The notes: generated from the sequence alone by a model not told the origin. Shown: positions 17,703 through 26,730, counted from the first letter of the stretch. The stretch is 55,462 nt of DNA from CAYOEJ01 sp964403015 (GCA_964403015.1 CAYOEJ010000010.1:1-55462), one strand, 5' to 3'. Numbers and translations: made by a program.

Positions 17703-17923
17703 GACATACAGAATTCTGGGATGTTTTAGACCGGGCATTTCCCAATGGTCGGGGTCGTGCACTAGCGAAGGACCTAGCTCTTCCAGAGCTGAATTCGCGA
17801 ACTGCCGAAGAAGCGCTCGACCAGGGGGAGAAGCCGCAAACCGTATGGAGGGCGATCCGCATAAATATGGATCTTCCTGAACGATTTGAGTACCTCCACA
17901 AAATCAGTCCGAAAGATCTCTAA
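17699..17923 (+). CDS. DUF3046 family protein
   Basis: A 74-residue protein matching the small actinobacterial DUF3046 family by MRHTEFWDVLDRAFP, a central DLALPELNSRTAEEALDQG (family pattern L-ELGGRT-EALD-G) and KPQTVWRAI. The family has no established function. It almost always lies between clgR and recA, as here. The ATG at 17699 overlaps the clgR stop by four bases, so the two are translationally coupled. No signal peptide or membrane segment is present. Confidence 0.88.
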   Translation: MRHTEFWDVLDRAFPNGRGRALAKDLALPELNSRTAEEALDQGEKPQTVWRAIRINMDLPERFEYLHKISPKDL

Positions 17924-18255
17924 TAACGTTGTGGGCGATGGCCGCTTGGTCATTGCCCACACTCATGTCTTGATGACGTGTTGTCTTGATGGCGTATTGG
18001 CGCGCGGGCTTATGCAAGTATTGAGCGTTTCACTTGCGCGGTAGCTGTTCTTCGGCGCGTTGTTCGATTTCGAACGCGTGTTCGGTTAAGCTTGTCCACG
18101 GACGGACGCTGCACCGGATATCTCCACCGGTTCTGGAGCAGATGTTTTTATGTCGGAGGTCGGGCATAACGTAGTTCGTGAAAGCAGTTCGGAGAGGACC
18201 AGCTAACACAAGACCTGTTCTACCCATCGGCGCAAGCCACGTTTAAAGGAAACTC
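17924..18255 (+). other. Intergenic region before recA: hairpin, direct repeat and SOS box
   Basis: This 332-base region has no supportable gene. GTGGGCGATG (17931-17940) pairs with CATTGCCCAC (17951-17960) with one G-U pair, a likely terminator for clgR-DUF3046 although no T-run follows. TGTCTTGATGACGT (17966-17979) is repeated with one change at 17982-17995. The LexA box at 18070-18085 is listed separately. The remaining 170 bases form the recA leader. Confidence 0.6.
18070..18085 (+). promoter_or_regulatory. LexA operator (SOS box) of recA
   Basis: TCGAAC-GCGT-GTTCGG at 18070-18085 matches the Gram-positive/actinobacterial LexA consensus TCGAAC-N4-GTTCGA at 11 of 12 half-site bases. It overlaps a second inverted repeat, GTTCGA-TT-TCGAAC, at 18062-18075. 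It lies about 170 bases before the recA start. Confidence 0.85.
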
Positions 18256-19308
18256 ATGGTTGTTAAGAGTTCAGAAGATCGCTCAAAGGCGCTTGAAGTT
18301 GCCCTAGGTCAGATTGACCGCCAGTTTGGTAAGGGCTCAGCAATGCGCCTCGGTGACAATCCGCCCCAGAAGGTCAAGGTTATTCCTACAGGCTCACTGG
18401 CTTTGGATATTGCACTTGGCATTGGTGGCCTTCCACGCGGTCGAGTAGTTGAGGTCTATGGACCCGAATCGTCGGGTAAAACAACGGTCGCACTCCACGC
18501 GGTGGCTAACGCTCAGAAGGCGGGGGGCATTGCTGCATTTGTGGACGCGGAGCACGCACTCGATCCGGAATATGCAAAGAAGCTCGGTGTAGACACCGAT
18601 GCGCTCATCGTGTCCCAGCCTGATACCGGAGAGCAGGCACTCGAGATTGCGGACATGCTTATTCGCTCTGGCGCGCTGGATATCATCGTCATTGACTCGG
18701 TGGCAGCACTGGTTCCAAAGGCTGAAATTGAAGGCGAAATGGGAGACTCGCACGTGGGTCTACAGGCTCGCCTCATGTCGCAGGCGCTGCGTAAACTCAC
18801 CGGTGCAATCTCGGCTTCCGGCACCACGGCAATCTTCATTAACCAGCTGCGTGAAAAGATCGGTGTTTTCTACGGAAACCCGGAGACCACCACGGGTGGG
18901 AAGGCCTTGAAATTTTACGCGTCTGTTCGCCTAGACGTTCGCCGTATCGAAACGCTCAAAGAAGGGTCCATGCCGGTGGGTAACCGTACCCGTGTCAAGA
19001 TCGTCAAGAACAAGATGGCTCCGCCGTTTAAGCAGGCGGAATTCGACATTCTTTATGGTCAGGGAATCTCTCGCGAGGGCGGCATCATCGATATGGCAGT
19101 TGATGCGGGCGTCGTTCGTAAGTCTGGCTCGTGGTACACCTACGAAGGCGATCAGCTTGGACAGGGCAAGGAGAAGTCGCGTCAGTTCCTGAAGGACAAC
19201 CCCGAGATCGCCGAGGAAATCCAGCAAAAGGTACTTATTCAGCTGGGACTGGCTGAAGGCATTGAGGAAGAAGCTTCGCCGGCAGATCCGGAAACCCCCG
19301 AGTTCTAA
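18256..19308 (+). CDS. recA: Recombinase A
   Basis: RecA forms ATP-dependent filaments on single-stranded DNA, catalyses strand exchange, and as co-protease triggers LexA self-cleavage. The Walker A motif GPESSGKT is at residues 69-76. VDAEHALDPEYA, IIVIDSVAALVPKAEIEGEMGD, INQLREKIGVFYGNPETTTGG and the C-terminal acidic end are all present. Length is 350 residues and no intein is seen. AAAGGA precedes ATG 18256. An SOS box lies upstream and recX overlaps the stop by one base (TAATG). Confidence 0.99.
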   Translation: MVVKSSEDRSKALEVALGQIDRQFGKGSAMRLGDNPPQKVKVIPTGSLALDIALGIGGLPRGRVVEVYGPESSGKTTVALHAVANAQKAGGIAAFVDAEHALDPEYAKKLGVDTDALIVSQPDTGEQALEIADMLIRSGALDIIVIDSVAALVPKAEIEGEMGDSHVGLQARLMSQALRKLTGAISASGTTAIFINQLREKIGVFYGNPETTTGGKALKFYASVRLDVRRIETLKEGSMPVGNRTRVKIVKNKMAPPFKQAEFDILYGQGISREGGIIDMAVDAGVVRKSGSWYTYEGDQLGQGKEKSRQFLKDNPEIAEEIQQKVLIQLGLAEGIEEEASPADPETPEF

Positions 19309-19916
19309 TGGTCAATTATGCCGAGGAGGCTGACTTCGTCGGTCGAGCTCGCCCGCGTAAACATCGATCTCCCAAAGAGATTGCTGAACGCCGGGCAGCT
19401 CGGGCTGCCGAGCGCAGCGAAGATGATTGGCGGTCATATGCCCGCGATCTGTGCTTTCGCCAGCTCGGCATGATGGAGCGATCCGTTGACCAGCTCCGTA
19501 AGTCGATGGAGAAGAATTTGGTTCCCGCGGAAATTATCGAAGAGACTCTCGATTCGTTTCAGAATTCCAACCTCGTCAACGATGAGCGGTACGCCGGAAT
19601 GTACGTTCGATCCAAGTTCAACGAAAAGGCCACCTCGCGACGAGCTCTCCGCCAAGAGCTTCGTCGCAAGGGAATCGACCAAGAGGTTGCTGATGAAGCA
19701 CTTTTGGAGATCGATGATGAAGCCGAGACGCGGGCGGCAATGGATTTCGCAATGCGGAAAGCGCGCTCGATGAGGTCGCTCGAATATGAGGTAGCTAGGC
19801 GCAGGCTCTATGGTGCTTTGGCGCGGCGCGGATTTAGTCCGGACCAGATTCGCCAAGCTGTAGGTAAGGCTTTAGCGAATGATGACCCTGAGGAGTCCGA
19901 AGACTTCTCTTTGTAG
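19308..19916 (+). CDS. recX: Regulatory protein RecX
   Basis: RecX binds RecA filaments and limits recombinase and co-protease activity. The 202-residue protein has a basic, Ala/Arg-rich N-terminal extension followed by the three-helix repeats of RecX: ARDLCFRQLGMMERSVDQL, LRQELRRKGIDQEVADEAL and VARRRLYGALARRGFSPDQI. The ATG overlaps the recA TAA by one base, so expression is coupled to recA and therefore to the SOS response. Confidence 0.95.
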   Translation: MVNYAEEADFVGRARPRKHRSPKEIAERRAARAAERSEDDWRSYARDLCFRQLGMMERSVDQLRKSMEKNLVPAEIIEETLDSFQNSNLVNDERYAGMYVRSKFNEKATSRRALRQELRRKGIDQEVADEALLEIDDEAETRAAMDFAMRKARSMRSLEYEVARRRLYGALARRGFSPDQIRQAVGKALANDDPEESEDFSL

Positions 19917-20017
19917 GTATGTGTTTGCAAAGTGGGTGTCCGAGTTAAGCGGATTGCGGTCAAGCTCGCACCACTCGAACAGGCCGCGCAGTGTGTGGCT
20001 GGACTAGACTGGCGGCG

Positions 20018-21550
20018 ATGACTGAGCAAACACTTCCCAAGACATACGCGGTGCGCACACTCGGATGCCAAATGAACGTTCACGATTCCGAACGTCTCGC
20101 TGGCCTCCTTGATCAGGCTGGCTTCGTTCCGGTGGAACTAGTTCCGGAGAAAGCTGCACGAGCGACCAACGCGGGCGATCAAGGTGCGGACGTGCTCGTT
20201 ATTAATACTTGCTCGGTTCGCGAGAATGCAGCGAACAAACTATTCGGGAATCTCGGTCAGCTGGCCGCAGTTAAGCGTGAGCGTCCCGAGATGCAGATCG
20301 CGGTTGGCGGATGTCTCGCCCAGCAGCTTCGCGATGGGATCGTTGAACGAGCTCCCTGGGTGGACGTAGTTCTTGGAACACATAATCTCGATGTCTTGCC
20401 TGCTTTGTTGGAACGAGCCAAGCACAATAACGCCGCAGCGGTGGAAATTGAAGAATCACTGAAGGTCTTCCCATCGACGCTTCCCACACATCGCGAATCC
20501 GCTTATGCTGCGTGGGTGTCGATCTCCGTAGGATGCAACAACACCTGTTCATTCTGTATCGTTCCTCATCTGCGTGGGAAGGAACGCGATCGTAGGCCGG
20601 GGGAGATCCTGGCTGAGATTGAAGCCGTTGTGGCCGAAGGCGCGATTGAGGTGACACTTCTTGGTCAGAATGTTAACTCCTATGGAGTTGGCTTCGGAGA
20701 CCGCGGCGCATTCGCTAAGCTTCTTCGGGCGGCGGGTGCAATTGAAGGCCTAGAACGGCTGCGCTTCACCTCCCCGCACCCCGCAGCATTTACGGATGAC
20801 GTGATCGATGCCATGGCAGAGACCCCCACGGTTATGCCATCCCTCCATATGCCACTGCAGTCCGGATCGGACCGCGTACTTCGCGCTATGCGGCGCTCCT
20901 ACAGATCCGCCAAATTCCTTGAAATCCTTGACCGTGTGCGCGAGAGAATCCCACATGCCGCCATTACAACGGACATCATTGTGGGATTCCCCGGTGAGAC
21001 CGAAGAAGATTTCCAGCAGACTTTGGATGTTGTCGAAGCATCGAGATTCTCGTCAGCTTTCACCTTCATCTATTCACCGCGCCCGGGTACGCCAGCGGCA
21101 GATATGGACGATCAGATTCCTGCAGATGTCGCTAGCGAGCGCTTTAATCGACTTCAGGCTCTGCAGCAGCGGATTGTGACCGAGGAGAACCAGAAGCTCG
21201 TGGGAACACGCGTAGACATCCTCGTCTCGGCGGGCGAAGGCCGCAAAGATGCAGAAACAGATCGCGTTTCTGGACGAGCCGAAGATAACCGCCTGGTCCA
21301 TGTGGCACTCCCTAAGGGTCTCGCTGAGCGGCCCCGCCCGGGAGACATGGTCAGTGCCATCGTGACCTACGGTGCGCCTCACCACCTCGTTGCTGACTCG
21401 GCTCGTGAAGGTGGGTTCTTCGAGATTCGCAAGACTCGAGCTGGCGATGCGTGGGAGCGTCAAAAGGCGCGTAAGTCCCAGCTAGAAGCGGAAGCTGCGG
21501 GCAGGGCCCCAGTGAGCTTGGGTGTACCGACGATTCGCACGCGAGTCTAA
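20018..21550 (+). CDS. miaB: tRNA-2-methylthio-N6-dimethylallyladenosine synthase
   Basis: MiaB is a radical-SAM methylthiotransferase that adds the methylthio group to i6A37 of tRNAs. The N-terminal MTTase domain has the three cluster cysteines (TLGCQMN, INTCSVR, VGGCLAQQ). The radical-SAM motif is CNNTCSFC. The C-terminal TRAM domain runs from about NQKLVGTRVDILV. Start chosen at ATG 20018, giving MTEQTLPKTYAVRTLGC (510 residues); an upstream in-frame start at 19991 adds nine unlikely residues. miaA follows two bases after the stop, so the two enzymes that act in sequence on A37 are co-expressed. Confidence 0.96.
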   Translation: MTEQTLPKTYAVRTLGCQMNVHDSERLAGLLDQAGFVPVELVPEKAARATNAGDQGADVLVINTCSVRENAANKLFGNLGQLAAVKRERPEMQIAVGGCLAQQLRDGIVERAPWVDVVLGTHNLDVLPALLERAKHNNAAAVEIEESLKVFPSTLPTHRESAYAAWVSISVGCNNTCSFCIVPHLRGKERDRRPGEILAEIEAVVAEGAIEVTLLGQNVNSYGVGFGDRGAFAKLLRAAGAIEGLERLRFTSPHPAAFTDDVIDAMAETPTVMPSLHMPLQSGSDRVLRAMRRSYRSAKFLEILDRVRERIPHAAITTDIIVGFPGETEEDFQQTLDVVEASRFSSAFTFIYSPRPGTPAADMDDQIPADVASERFNRLQALQQRIVTEENQKLVGTRVDILVSAGEGRKDAETDRVSGRAEDNRLVHVALPKGLAERPRPGDMVSAIVTYGAPHHLVADSAREGGFFEIRKTRAGDAWERQKARKSQLEAEAAGRAPVSLGVPTIRTRV

Positions 21551-21552
21551 CG

Positions 21553-22554
21553 ATGACAGCCGGGACGAACCCGAATCAGGAGGCGACGCCGCGTCCTATC
21601 ATCGCCGTCGTCGGCGAAACGGCTTCTGGGAAGACGTCCCTATCGCTTGAACTGGCAGACTTGCTCGGAGGTTCTCGCCGCGTCGAAATCATTTCCGCGG
21701 ATGCGATGCAGCTCTACCGTGGCATGGATATTGGAACGGCGAAGCTCCCACTTAATGAACGCCGTGGAATCACCCATCACCAACTGGACGTTCTGGAAGT
21801 GACGGAGACGGCCTCTGTTGCCGCTTACCAAGGATCAGCCAGAGTCGATATCGCGAACATCCTCGACGGAGGAAAGATCCCATTGGTTGTGGGCGGATCC
21901 GGTCTTTATGTTTCTGCACTCTTGGACGAGTTGAATTTTCCGGGCACGGACGAGGCTGTCCGGTCTGAACTGAACGAGGTATGGGAAAGTGAGGGATTGG
22001 AGCCACTCATCGCTGAACTTCGCGAGAAGGACCCTGTCTCCGCATCAACAATAAACCTTGCAAATCCCCGGCGCGTCATCCGTGCACTCGAAGTTGTTCG
22101 CCTGACCGGTGAATCTTATACGCCGGTCTTTCCGCGTCACACGAGCCATTATTCGAACGTCCTTCAGTTTGGGGTGACGCGCGATCGCGCCGTGCTTAAT
22201 GAGGCAATCTTCAATCGGGCCCATGGCATGTTCGACGTCGGTTTGATCGAAGAGACCCGCATGCTTATCGATCGCGGGCTTCGTGACGGGGAAACTGCCC
22301 GGAAAGCTACCGGCTACGCGGAAGCAATGGCGGTTATTGATGGAGAGATGTCTATCGCAGAGGCGATTGAGTCCGTCGCTTTCCACACCCGCAGGCTAGC
22401 GAAGAAGCAGCGCACATGGTTCGGTCGTGATAAGCGGATTTCATGGTTTGATCTCACGGCTGATACGGAAAACCAAGCCAACGTGATTGCGCAGACCGCC
22501 GCGCAGATGGCCCATTTAACTCTTGCGCGCCTGCAGAACCCGGAATCCCTTTGA
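21553..22554 (+). CDS. miaA: tRNA dimethylallyltransferase
   Basis: MiaA transfers a dimethylallyl group to A37 of tRNAs reading UNN codons, producing the substrate of MiaB. The P-loop GETASGKTSL is near residue 21. DAMQLYRGMDIGTAK, GGSGLYVSALLD and the C-terminal RRLAKKQRTWFGRD are family hallmarks. Length (333) is a little above average but normal. It starts two bases after miaB, and its last 39 bases overlap the 3' end of the convergent methyltransferase gene. Confidence 0.97.
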   Translation: MTAGTNPNQEATPRPIIAVVGETASGKTSLSLELADLLGGSRRVEIISADAMQLYRGMDIGTAKLPLNERRGITHHQLDVLEVTETASVAAYQGSARVDIANILDGGKIPLVVGGSGLYVSALLDELNFPGTDEAVRSELNEVWESEGLEPLIAELREKDPVSASTINLANPRRVIRALEVVRLTGESYTPVFPRHTSHYSNVLQFGVTRDRAVLNEAIFNRAHGMFDVGLIEETRMLIDRGLRDGETARKATGYAEAMAVIDGEMSIAEAIESVAFHTRRLAKKQRTWFGRDKRISWFDLTADTENQANVIAQTAAQMAHLTLARLQNPESL

Positions 22555-23133
22555 GGATCCGATTTTCCTCGTGGGAAAGCCCTGCTCAGTCAACCAGTTG
22601 GCAAGAGAATCGGCACCGAGATTGCGCTGGACCACCAGATAGGCCCGCCCGTCGTCATTCAGCTGCGACAGCCAGCCCGTCAGTAGATCGTGGAGAGCAG
22701 CTTTCCCAATGCGAATCGGTGGGTTGGCCCAAATGAGGTCGATTCCTTTACCTTCGCGGGCGAATTCAGCGAGTGCTTCGTTTGCTTCGCGGACAGCAAC
22801 ATTGTTGAAGCCAGCCTCAGCGGCATTCAGTTGTGTAAGTGCGAGAGCGCGCTCGTTGACGTCCACCGCGGTGACGCGAGCATGAGGGTACTGGTCTGCG
22901 AGGGCTAGCGTGATTGGCCCCCAGCCACACCCAATATCGACGACGACGGCGCCCGGTTCAAGCTCGTCGGACGGAACCTTGTCCAGGAGGACGGCAGTTC
23001 CCTTATCGAGACCGCCGGGAGAAAATGTGCCGCCCTGGGTGGTCACCTCGAATTGGGAGCCACGCAAGGTGACGGTCAGGTTACGCGACTCGGAGTCGCT
23101 TTGGGGGTTCTGACTAAAATAGTGCTCGCTCAC
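22516..23133 (-). CDS. Class I SAM-dependent methyltransferase (RsmC/RlmG-like)
   Basis: The protein carries motif I VVDIGCGWGPI, an acidic VTAVDVNERAL strand end, and the NPP catalytic motif in WANPPIRIGKAAL, which in this family points to guanine-N2 methylation of rRNA. The N-terminus HYFSQNPQS is like the start of small RsmC-type proteins (domain MTS). I place the start at GTG 23133 (205 residues). A longer frame from 23211 would add 26 residues without similarity, whereas TACTCT seven bases before the GTG and TTTCAC 17 bases further up fit a leaderless promoter. The exact rRNA target is not known. Confidence 0.85.
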   Translation of the reverse strand: MSEHYFSQNPQSDSESRNLTVTLRGSQFEVTTQGGTFSPGGLDKGTAVLLDKVPSDELEPGAVVVDIGCGWGPITLALADQYPHARVTAVDVNERALALTQLNAAEAGFNNVAVREANEALAEFAREGKGIDLIWANPPIRIGKAALHDLLTGWLSQLNDDGRAYLVVQRNLGADSLANWLTEQGFPTRKIGSSKGFRVLQARKS

Positions 23134-23235
23134 GCGTATTAGAGTACCCGTGGGAATGTTTGGGTGAAAGTTTGCGTTTTTCCACACGGGCGCGGGCGGA
23201 TGTCGGTGCATCGTGAGACTATAGAACCAAGCAAT

Positions 23236-23252
23236 AAAGGAGTCCTCACATT
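23236..23252 (+). promoter_or_regulatory. Strong ribosome-binding site followed by an ATT start (hflX)
   Basis: AAAGGAG at 23236-23242 is followed seven bases later by ATT at 23250-23252, in frame with hflX. A stop (TAA 23235-23237) closes the frame immediately upstream, and no ATG, GTG or TTG occurs in this frame until 23463, inside a highly conserved segment. This site therefore decides the start. Confidence 0.65.
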
Positions 23253-24707
23253 AACTCACAAGTTTCAAAAGATGGCGTCGAAGTCCATTCCCGTCGTGGT
23301 ACTGCTCTTCAGGCAGACCCGGCATATCACGGCACCTGGGCGGGCGATGATTTAGAACGCGAGGAGCGTTCCTCGCTTCGGCGTGTTGCTGGCCTTTCAA
23401 CTGAACGGCAAGACGTCACAGAAGTTGAATACCGCCAGCTTCGTCTTGAACGAGTCATCCTCGTGGGCTTGTGGATGGACGGATCACTCGATGATGCGGA
23501 AGATTCACTTCGCGAACTAGCGGCCCTAGCCGAAACGGCAGGCTCGACCGTTCTTGACGGGCTGATCCAACGCCGCCAGCTGCCAGATCCTGCCACATAC
23601 CTCGGATCTGGCAAAGCGAAAGAACTTGCCGACCTTGTCCGGACTCATAACGCGGATACCGTGATCGTCGATTCGGAGCTCGCTCCGTCCCAGCGTCGAG
23701 CTTTGGAAGACGTGGTGGACGCCAAGGTCATCGACCGCACGGCACTCATTCTCGATATTTTTGCTCAGCACGCGAAGTCGCGCGAGGGTAAGGCTCAGGT
23801 TGAGCTTGCTCAGCTGGAATACCTGTTGCCTCGATTGCGTGGTTGGGGTGAATCGATGTCACGTCAGGCCGGTGGCCGAGTCGCTGGTGGTGAAGGCATT
23901 GGCTCGCGCGGTCCCGGTGAAACGAAGATTGAACTTGACCGACGCCGAATCCGCACTCGTATGGCCAAGCTACGTCGCGATATTAAGGATATGCGCCCTG
24001 GTCGCGAAGCTCGCCGTGCGTCCCGGAGGAAGAACTCGGTGCCGGCGGTCGTCGTCGTCGGATACACAAATGCCGGAAAGTCGTCTCTCCTGAACACGCT
24101 GACGGACGCGGGTGTGCTTGTCGAAAACGCACTTTTTGCAACGCTCGATCCGACGGTTCGCCGTACCGAAGCTGAGGATGGTCGCGAGTACACGATCACG
24201 GACACGGTGGGTTTTGTGCGTAATCTACCCACGCAACTCGTCGAAGCGTTCCGTTCGACGCTCGAGGAGGTTGCCGACGCCGATCTGCTGCTTCACGTGG
24301 TCGACTCCTCCCACCATGACCCTCTCGGGCAGATCGCGGCCGTTCATGAGGTGCTTCACGAGGTTGAAGGGACGGAAGACGTTCCAGAACTCGTCGTGCT
24401 TGCCAAGTCGGATATCGCCGATCCGGTCGATTTAGCCGCACTGCGTTCGAAGTTTCCTGAGGCAATCGCGGTCAGTTCGGTTACTCGATCGGGGATTGAG
24501 GAGCTCACCGAGCGGATCGAATCGATGCTCCCGCGGCCGAGCATTGATATTGACACCACTATTCCCTTTGATCGAGGTGATCTTGTGTCTCGTATTCACT
24601 CGGACGGCGAGATTATTTCGGAAACGTATACCGAGCATGGCACACACATCGTCGGCCGCGTTACCGAGGAAATCTACGGCATGTTGGGAGACCTGAACAA
24701 CGGGTGA
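23250..24707 (+). CDS. hflX: GTPase HflX with a non-canonical ATT start
   Basis: HflX is a ribosome-associated GTPase that splits stalled or hibernating ribosomes. The conserved N-terminal region LRRVAGLSTERQDVTEVEY, the glycine-rich TYLGSGKAKEL, GPGETKIELDRRRI and the G domain (G1 GYTNAGKSS at about residue 271, DTVGFVRNLP, then AKSD) are all present. Calling the first standard start, GTG 23463, would delete about 70 conserved residues including LRRVAGLSTE. The frame is open from 23238, and the only well-placed start is ATT 23250 behind AAAGGAG, giving 485 residues, the usual length. A sequencing indel is the alternative. It ends overlapping the helicase start by four bases (GTGA). Confidence 0.9.
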   Translation: MNSQVSKDGVEVHSRRGTALQADPAYHGTWAGDDLEREERSSLRRVAGLSTERQDVTEVEYRQLRLERVILVGLWMDGSLDDAEDSLRELAALAETAGSTVLDGLIQRRQLPDPATYLGSGKAKELADLVRTHNADTVIVDSELAPSQRRALEDVVDAKVIDRTALILDIFAQHAKSREGKAQVELAQLEYLLPRLRGWGESMSRQAGGRVAGGEGIGSRGPGETKIELDRRRIRTRMAKLRRDIKDMRPGREARRASRRKNSVPAVVVVGYTNAGKSSLLNTLTDAGVLVENALFATLDPTVRRTEAEDGREYTITDTVGFVRNLPTQLVEAFRSTLEEVADADLLLHVVDSSHHDPLGQIAAVHEVLHEVEGTEDVPELVVLAKSDIADPVDLAALRSKFPEAIAVSSVTRSGIEELTERIESMLPRPSIDIDTTIPFDRGDLVSRIHSDGEIISETYTEHGTHIVGRVTEEIYGMLGDLNNG

Positions 24708-26644
24708 GCGCGGATCTCGATACGCTTCTCGCGGATGTGGTCGGCTCTGTCGGCGGTACTCGACGCGAGGGGCAAAGCGAGATGGTCCACGCGGTGTATG
24801 ACGCCCTCGTCACCGATGGTCATCTCATGGTAGAAGCAGGTACTGGTACCGGAAAGTCGTTTGGGTATCTGGTACCCGCGCTTGCATGGGCGGCCAAAGA
24901 GGGAAAGCGAACGATCATTTCCACCGCAACCCTCGCGTTGCAGCGCCAGATTATTACTCAGGACGCCCCGCGGGTGGTCGACGCCGTCCGCAAGCTTCAC
25001 GACAGTCATCTTGAGGTAGCCCTCCTGAAGGGATGGAACAACTACGTCTGCTTACGGAAAGCGACCGGTGGCTATCCTGAGGAAGGTGCTCTGCTTTCGC
25101 GCGCGGAAGGTGAGTTTGGCGCGACCGCAACCGGTGAGGAAGTCGTGCGGGCACGCGAATGGGCGATGGGTACGGACACCGGCGATCGAGACGACCTCGT
25201 GCCGGGCGTCAGTGACCGAGCCTGGTCCCAGGTTTCGCTTCCGAAACGCGAGTGTGTGGGTGAAGCCTGTCCACTTCGTTCCTCATGTTTCCCGATTCTT
25301 GCGAGGGAGGCCGCAAGTGAGGCAGACGTCGTCGTCACCAACCACGCCATGCTCGGCGTACAAGCCACCGGAGTGTCGGTACTACCCCCGGCGGATGCCT
25401 TCATCATCGACGAAGGCCACGAGCTTGTAGACCGCATAACGTCCCAGCTCACGAGGTCACTTTCGAAGTATGACCTAGTGTCGCTCGGTCGAATTATGCG
25501 GCGTAGTGGGCTGGACTCGAGTGACCTAGATGATTCTGCCGACGAACTTGACCAGCAGCTTGCCGAGTATGACGAAGGCCGACTGCGAAAGATCGATGTG
25601 GCGTTAAGCGACGTAATTGCTCGGTTACTTGGCCGAATTCAGGCCTCGGGTGAGGACGTCTCGGCGCTGTCGTCGAAAGATGAAACGCAAGCAATTGCGA
25701 AGCAGGTTCTTCGCACGCGTCTTCAAGAACTAAGCGAACTGTGCCATGACCTTCTCGGTGACGGCATCGCCAATGAACTCCTCGTAGCCTGGAAAGCGCA
25801 ATTCGGAGATGAAACGCCCGCGCTGTACCTTGCTCCCTTGGACGTATCAGGATCGATAGCAGATAGTCTTTTTGAACAGACGCCAACAGTGCTGACCTCC
25901 GCAACACTACAAATCGGCGGAACCTTCGATGTCATGGCGAACCGGGTTGGATTCACCTTCCCTAGCCAGGGGCCGTGGCAGGGAATTGACGTGGGAAGTC
26001 CATTTTCACCAGAAAAGCAAGGCATTCTCTACGTGGCACAGCACCTACCGATACCGGGTAAAGAGGGCTACGGAAACGAGCAGCTGGATGAGATTGTTGA
26101 TCTGATAAAGGCTTCCCATGGGGGAGCTCTGTGTTTATTTACCTCACGCGCCGCTGCCGTCCGAGCTGCTGACTATGCTCGAGAGCGGCTCGAAACAACT
26201 GTGCTGTGCCAAGGTGATGATCAGCTATCAACTCTCGTCAGCCAATTTGCCGCTGAGGATTCCACTTCTCTTTTCGGGACAATCTCGCTGTGGCAGGGAG
26301 TCGATATTCCCGGGAGAACATGCAGACTTGTGATCATTGATCGCATACCGTTCCCTCGGCCGAACGATCCACTAACTCAAGCTCGCACGGAAGCCGTTTC
26401 CAAATCTGGCGGGAATGGCTTCATGGCTGTGGCTGCAACACAAGCCGCTTTGCTGCTTGCTCAGGGAGCGGGCCGACTTCTTCGCAGGACGACGGACAGG
26501 GGAGTAGTGGCGGTTCTCGATCCGCGTTTGCGCACTCAGCGTTACGCGGGCTTCCTACTTGCGTCGATGCCGCGAATGTGGCCGACCACTGACCCTCAGG
26601 TGGTTCGTGACATCCTCACGCGCCTAGGCGCCGACGAAGAATAG
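24704..26644 (+). CDS. DinG/XPD-type ATP-dependent DNA helicase
   Basis: The superfamily 2 helicase has Walker A EAGTGTGKSFGY near residue 46 and the DEAH-like DEGHEL. The iron-sulphur cluster cysteines expected in XPD/DinG proteins are visible: NNYVCLRKA and KRECVGEACPLRSSCF. The C-terminal motor shows LFGTISLWQGVDIPG and GAGRLLRR (motifs V and VI). Length is 646 residues. It is probably a 5'-3' helicase acting on replication or repair intermediates. The GTG start overlaps the hflX stop by four bases, so the two are one operon. It converges with lexA, but no SOS box is seen ahead of this operon. Confidence 0.92.
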   Translation: MSADLDTLLADVVGSVGGTRREGQSEMVHAVYDALVTDGHLMVEAGTGTGKSFGYLVPALAWAAKEGKRTIISTATLALQRQIITQDAPRVVDAVRKLHDSHLEVALLKGWNNYVCLRKATGGYPEEGALLSRAEGEFGATATGEEVVRAREWAMGTDTGDRDDLVPGVSDRAWSQVSLPKRECVGEACPLRSSCFPILAREAASEADVVVTNHAMLGVQATGVSVLPPADAFIIDEGHELVDRITSQLTRSLSKYDLVSLGRIMRRSGLDSSDLDDSADELDQQLAEYDEGRLRKIDVALSDVIARLLGRIQASGEDVSALSSKDETQAIAKQVLRTRLQELSELCHDLLGDGIANELLVAWKAQFGDETPALYLAPLDVSGSIADSLFEQTPTVLTSATLQIGGTFDVMANRVGFTFPSQGPWQGIDVGSPFSPEKQGILYVAQHLPIPGKEGYGNEQLDEIVDLIKASHGGALCLFTSRAAAVRAADYARERLETTVLCQGDDQLSTLVSQFAAEDSTSLFGTISLWQGVDIPGRTCRLVIIDRIPFPRPNDPLTQARTEAVSKSGGNGFMAVAATQAALLLAQGAGRLLRRTTDRGVVAVLDPRLRTQRYAGFLLASMPRMWPTTDPQVVRDILTRLGADEE

Positions 26645-26675
26645 TCTCGGCACGAGGCTGACAGCGCGACGCGAT

Positions 26676-26730
26676 TTAGAGCGCGCAAGCACTTAGAGAG
26701 CGCGGAAGCACTTAGAGAGCACGCAAAACA
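26676..26730. repeat. Degenerate tandem repeat at the lexA 3' end
   Basis: Three units beginning TTAGAG occur at 26676, 26693 and 26712 (17 and 19 bases apart), e.g. TTAGAGAGCGCGGAAGCAC. The last unit covers the final codons and TAA stop of lexA (minus strand); the other two lie just beyond it. This looks like slippage duplication of the gene's end. Confidence 0.6.

Noticed and set aside
23463..24707. hflX starting at GTG 23463
   Set aside because: It would delete about 70 residues of the most conserved N-terminal region, which is openly encoded upstream in the same frame.
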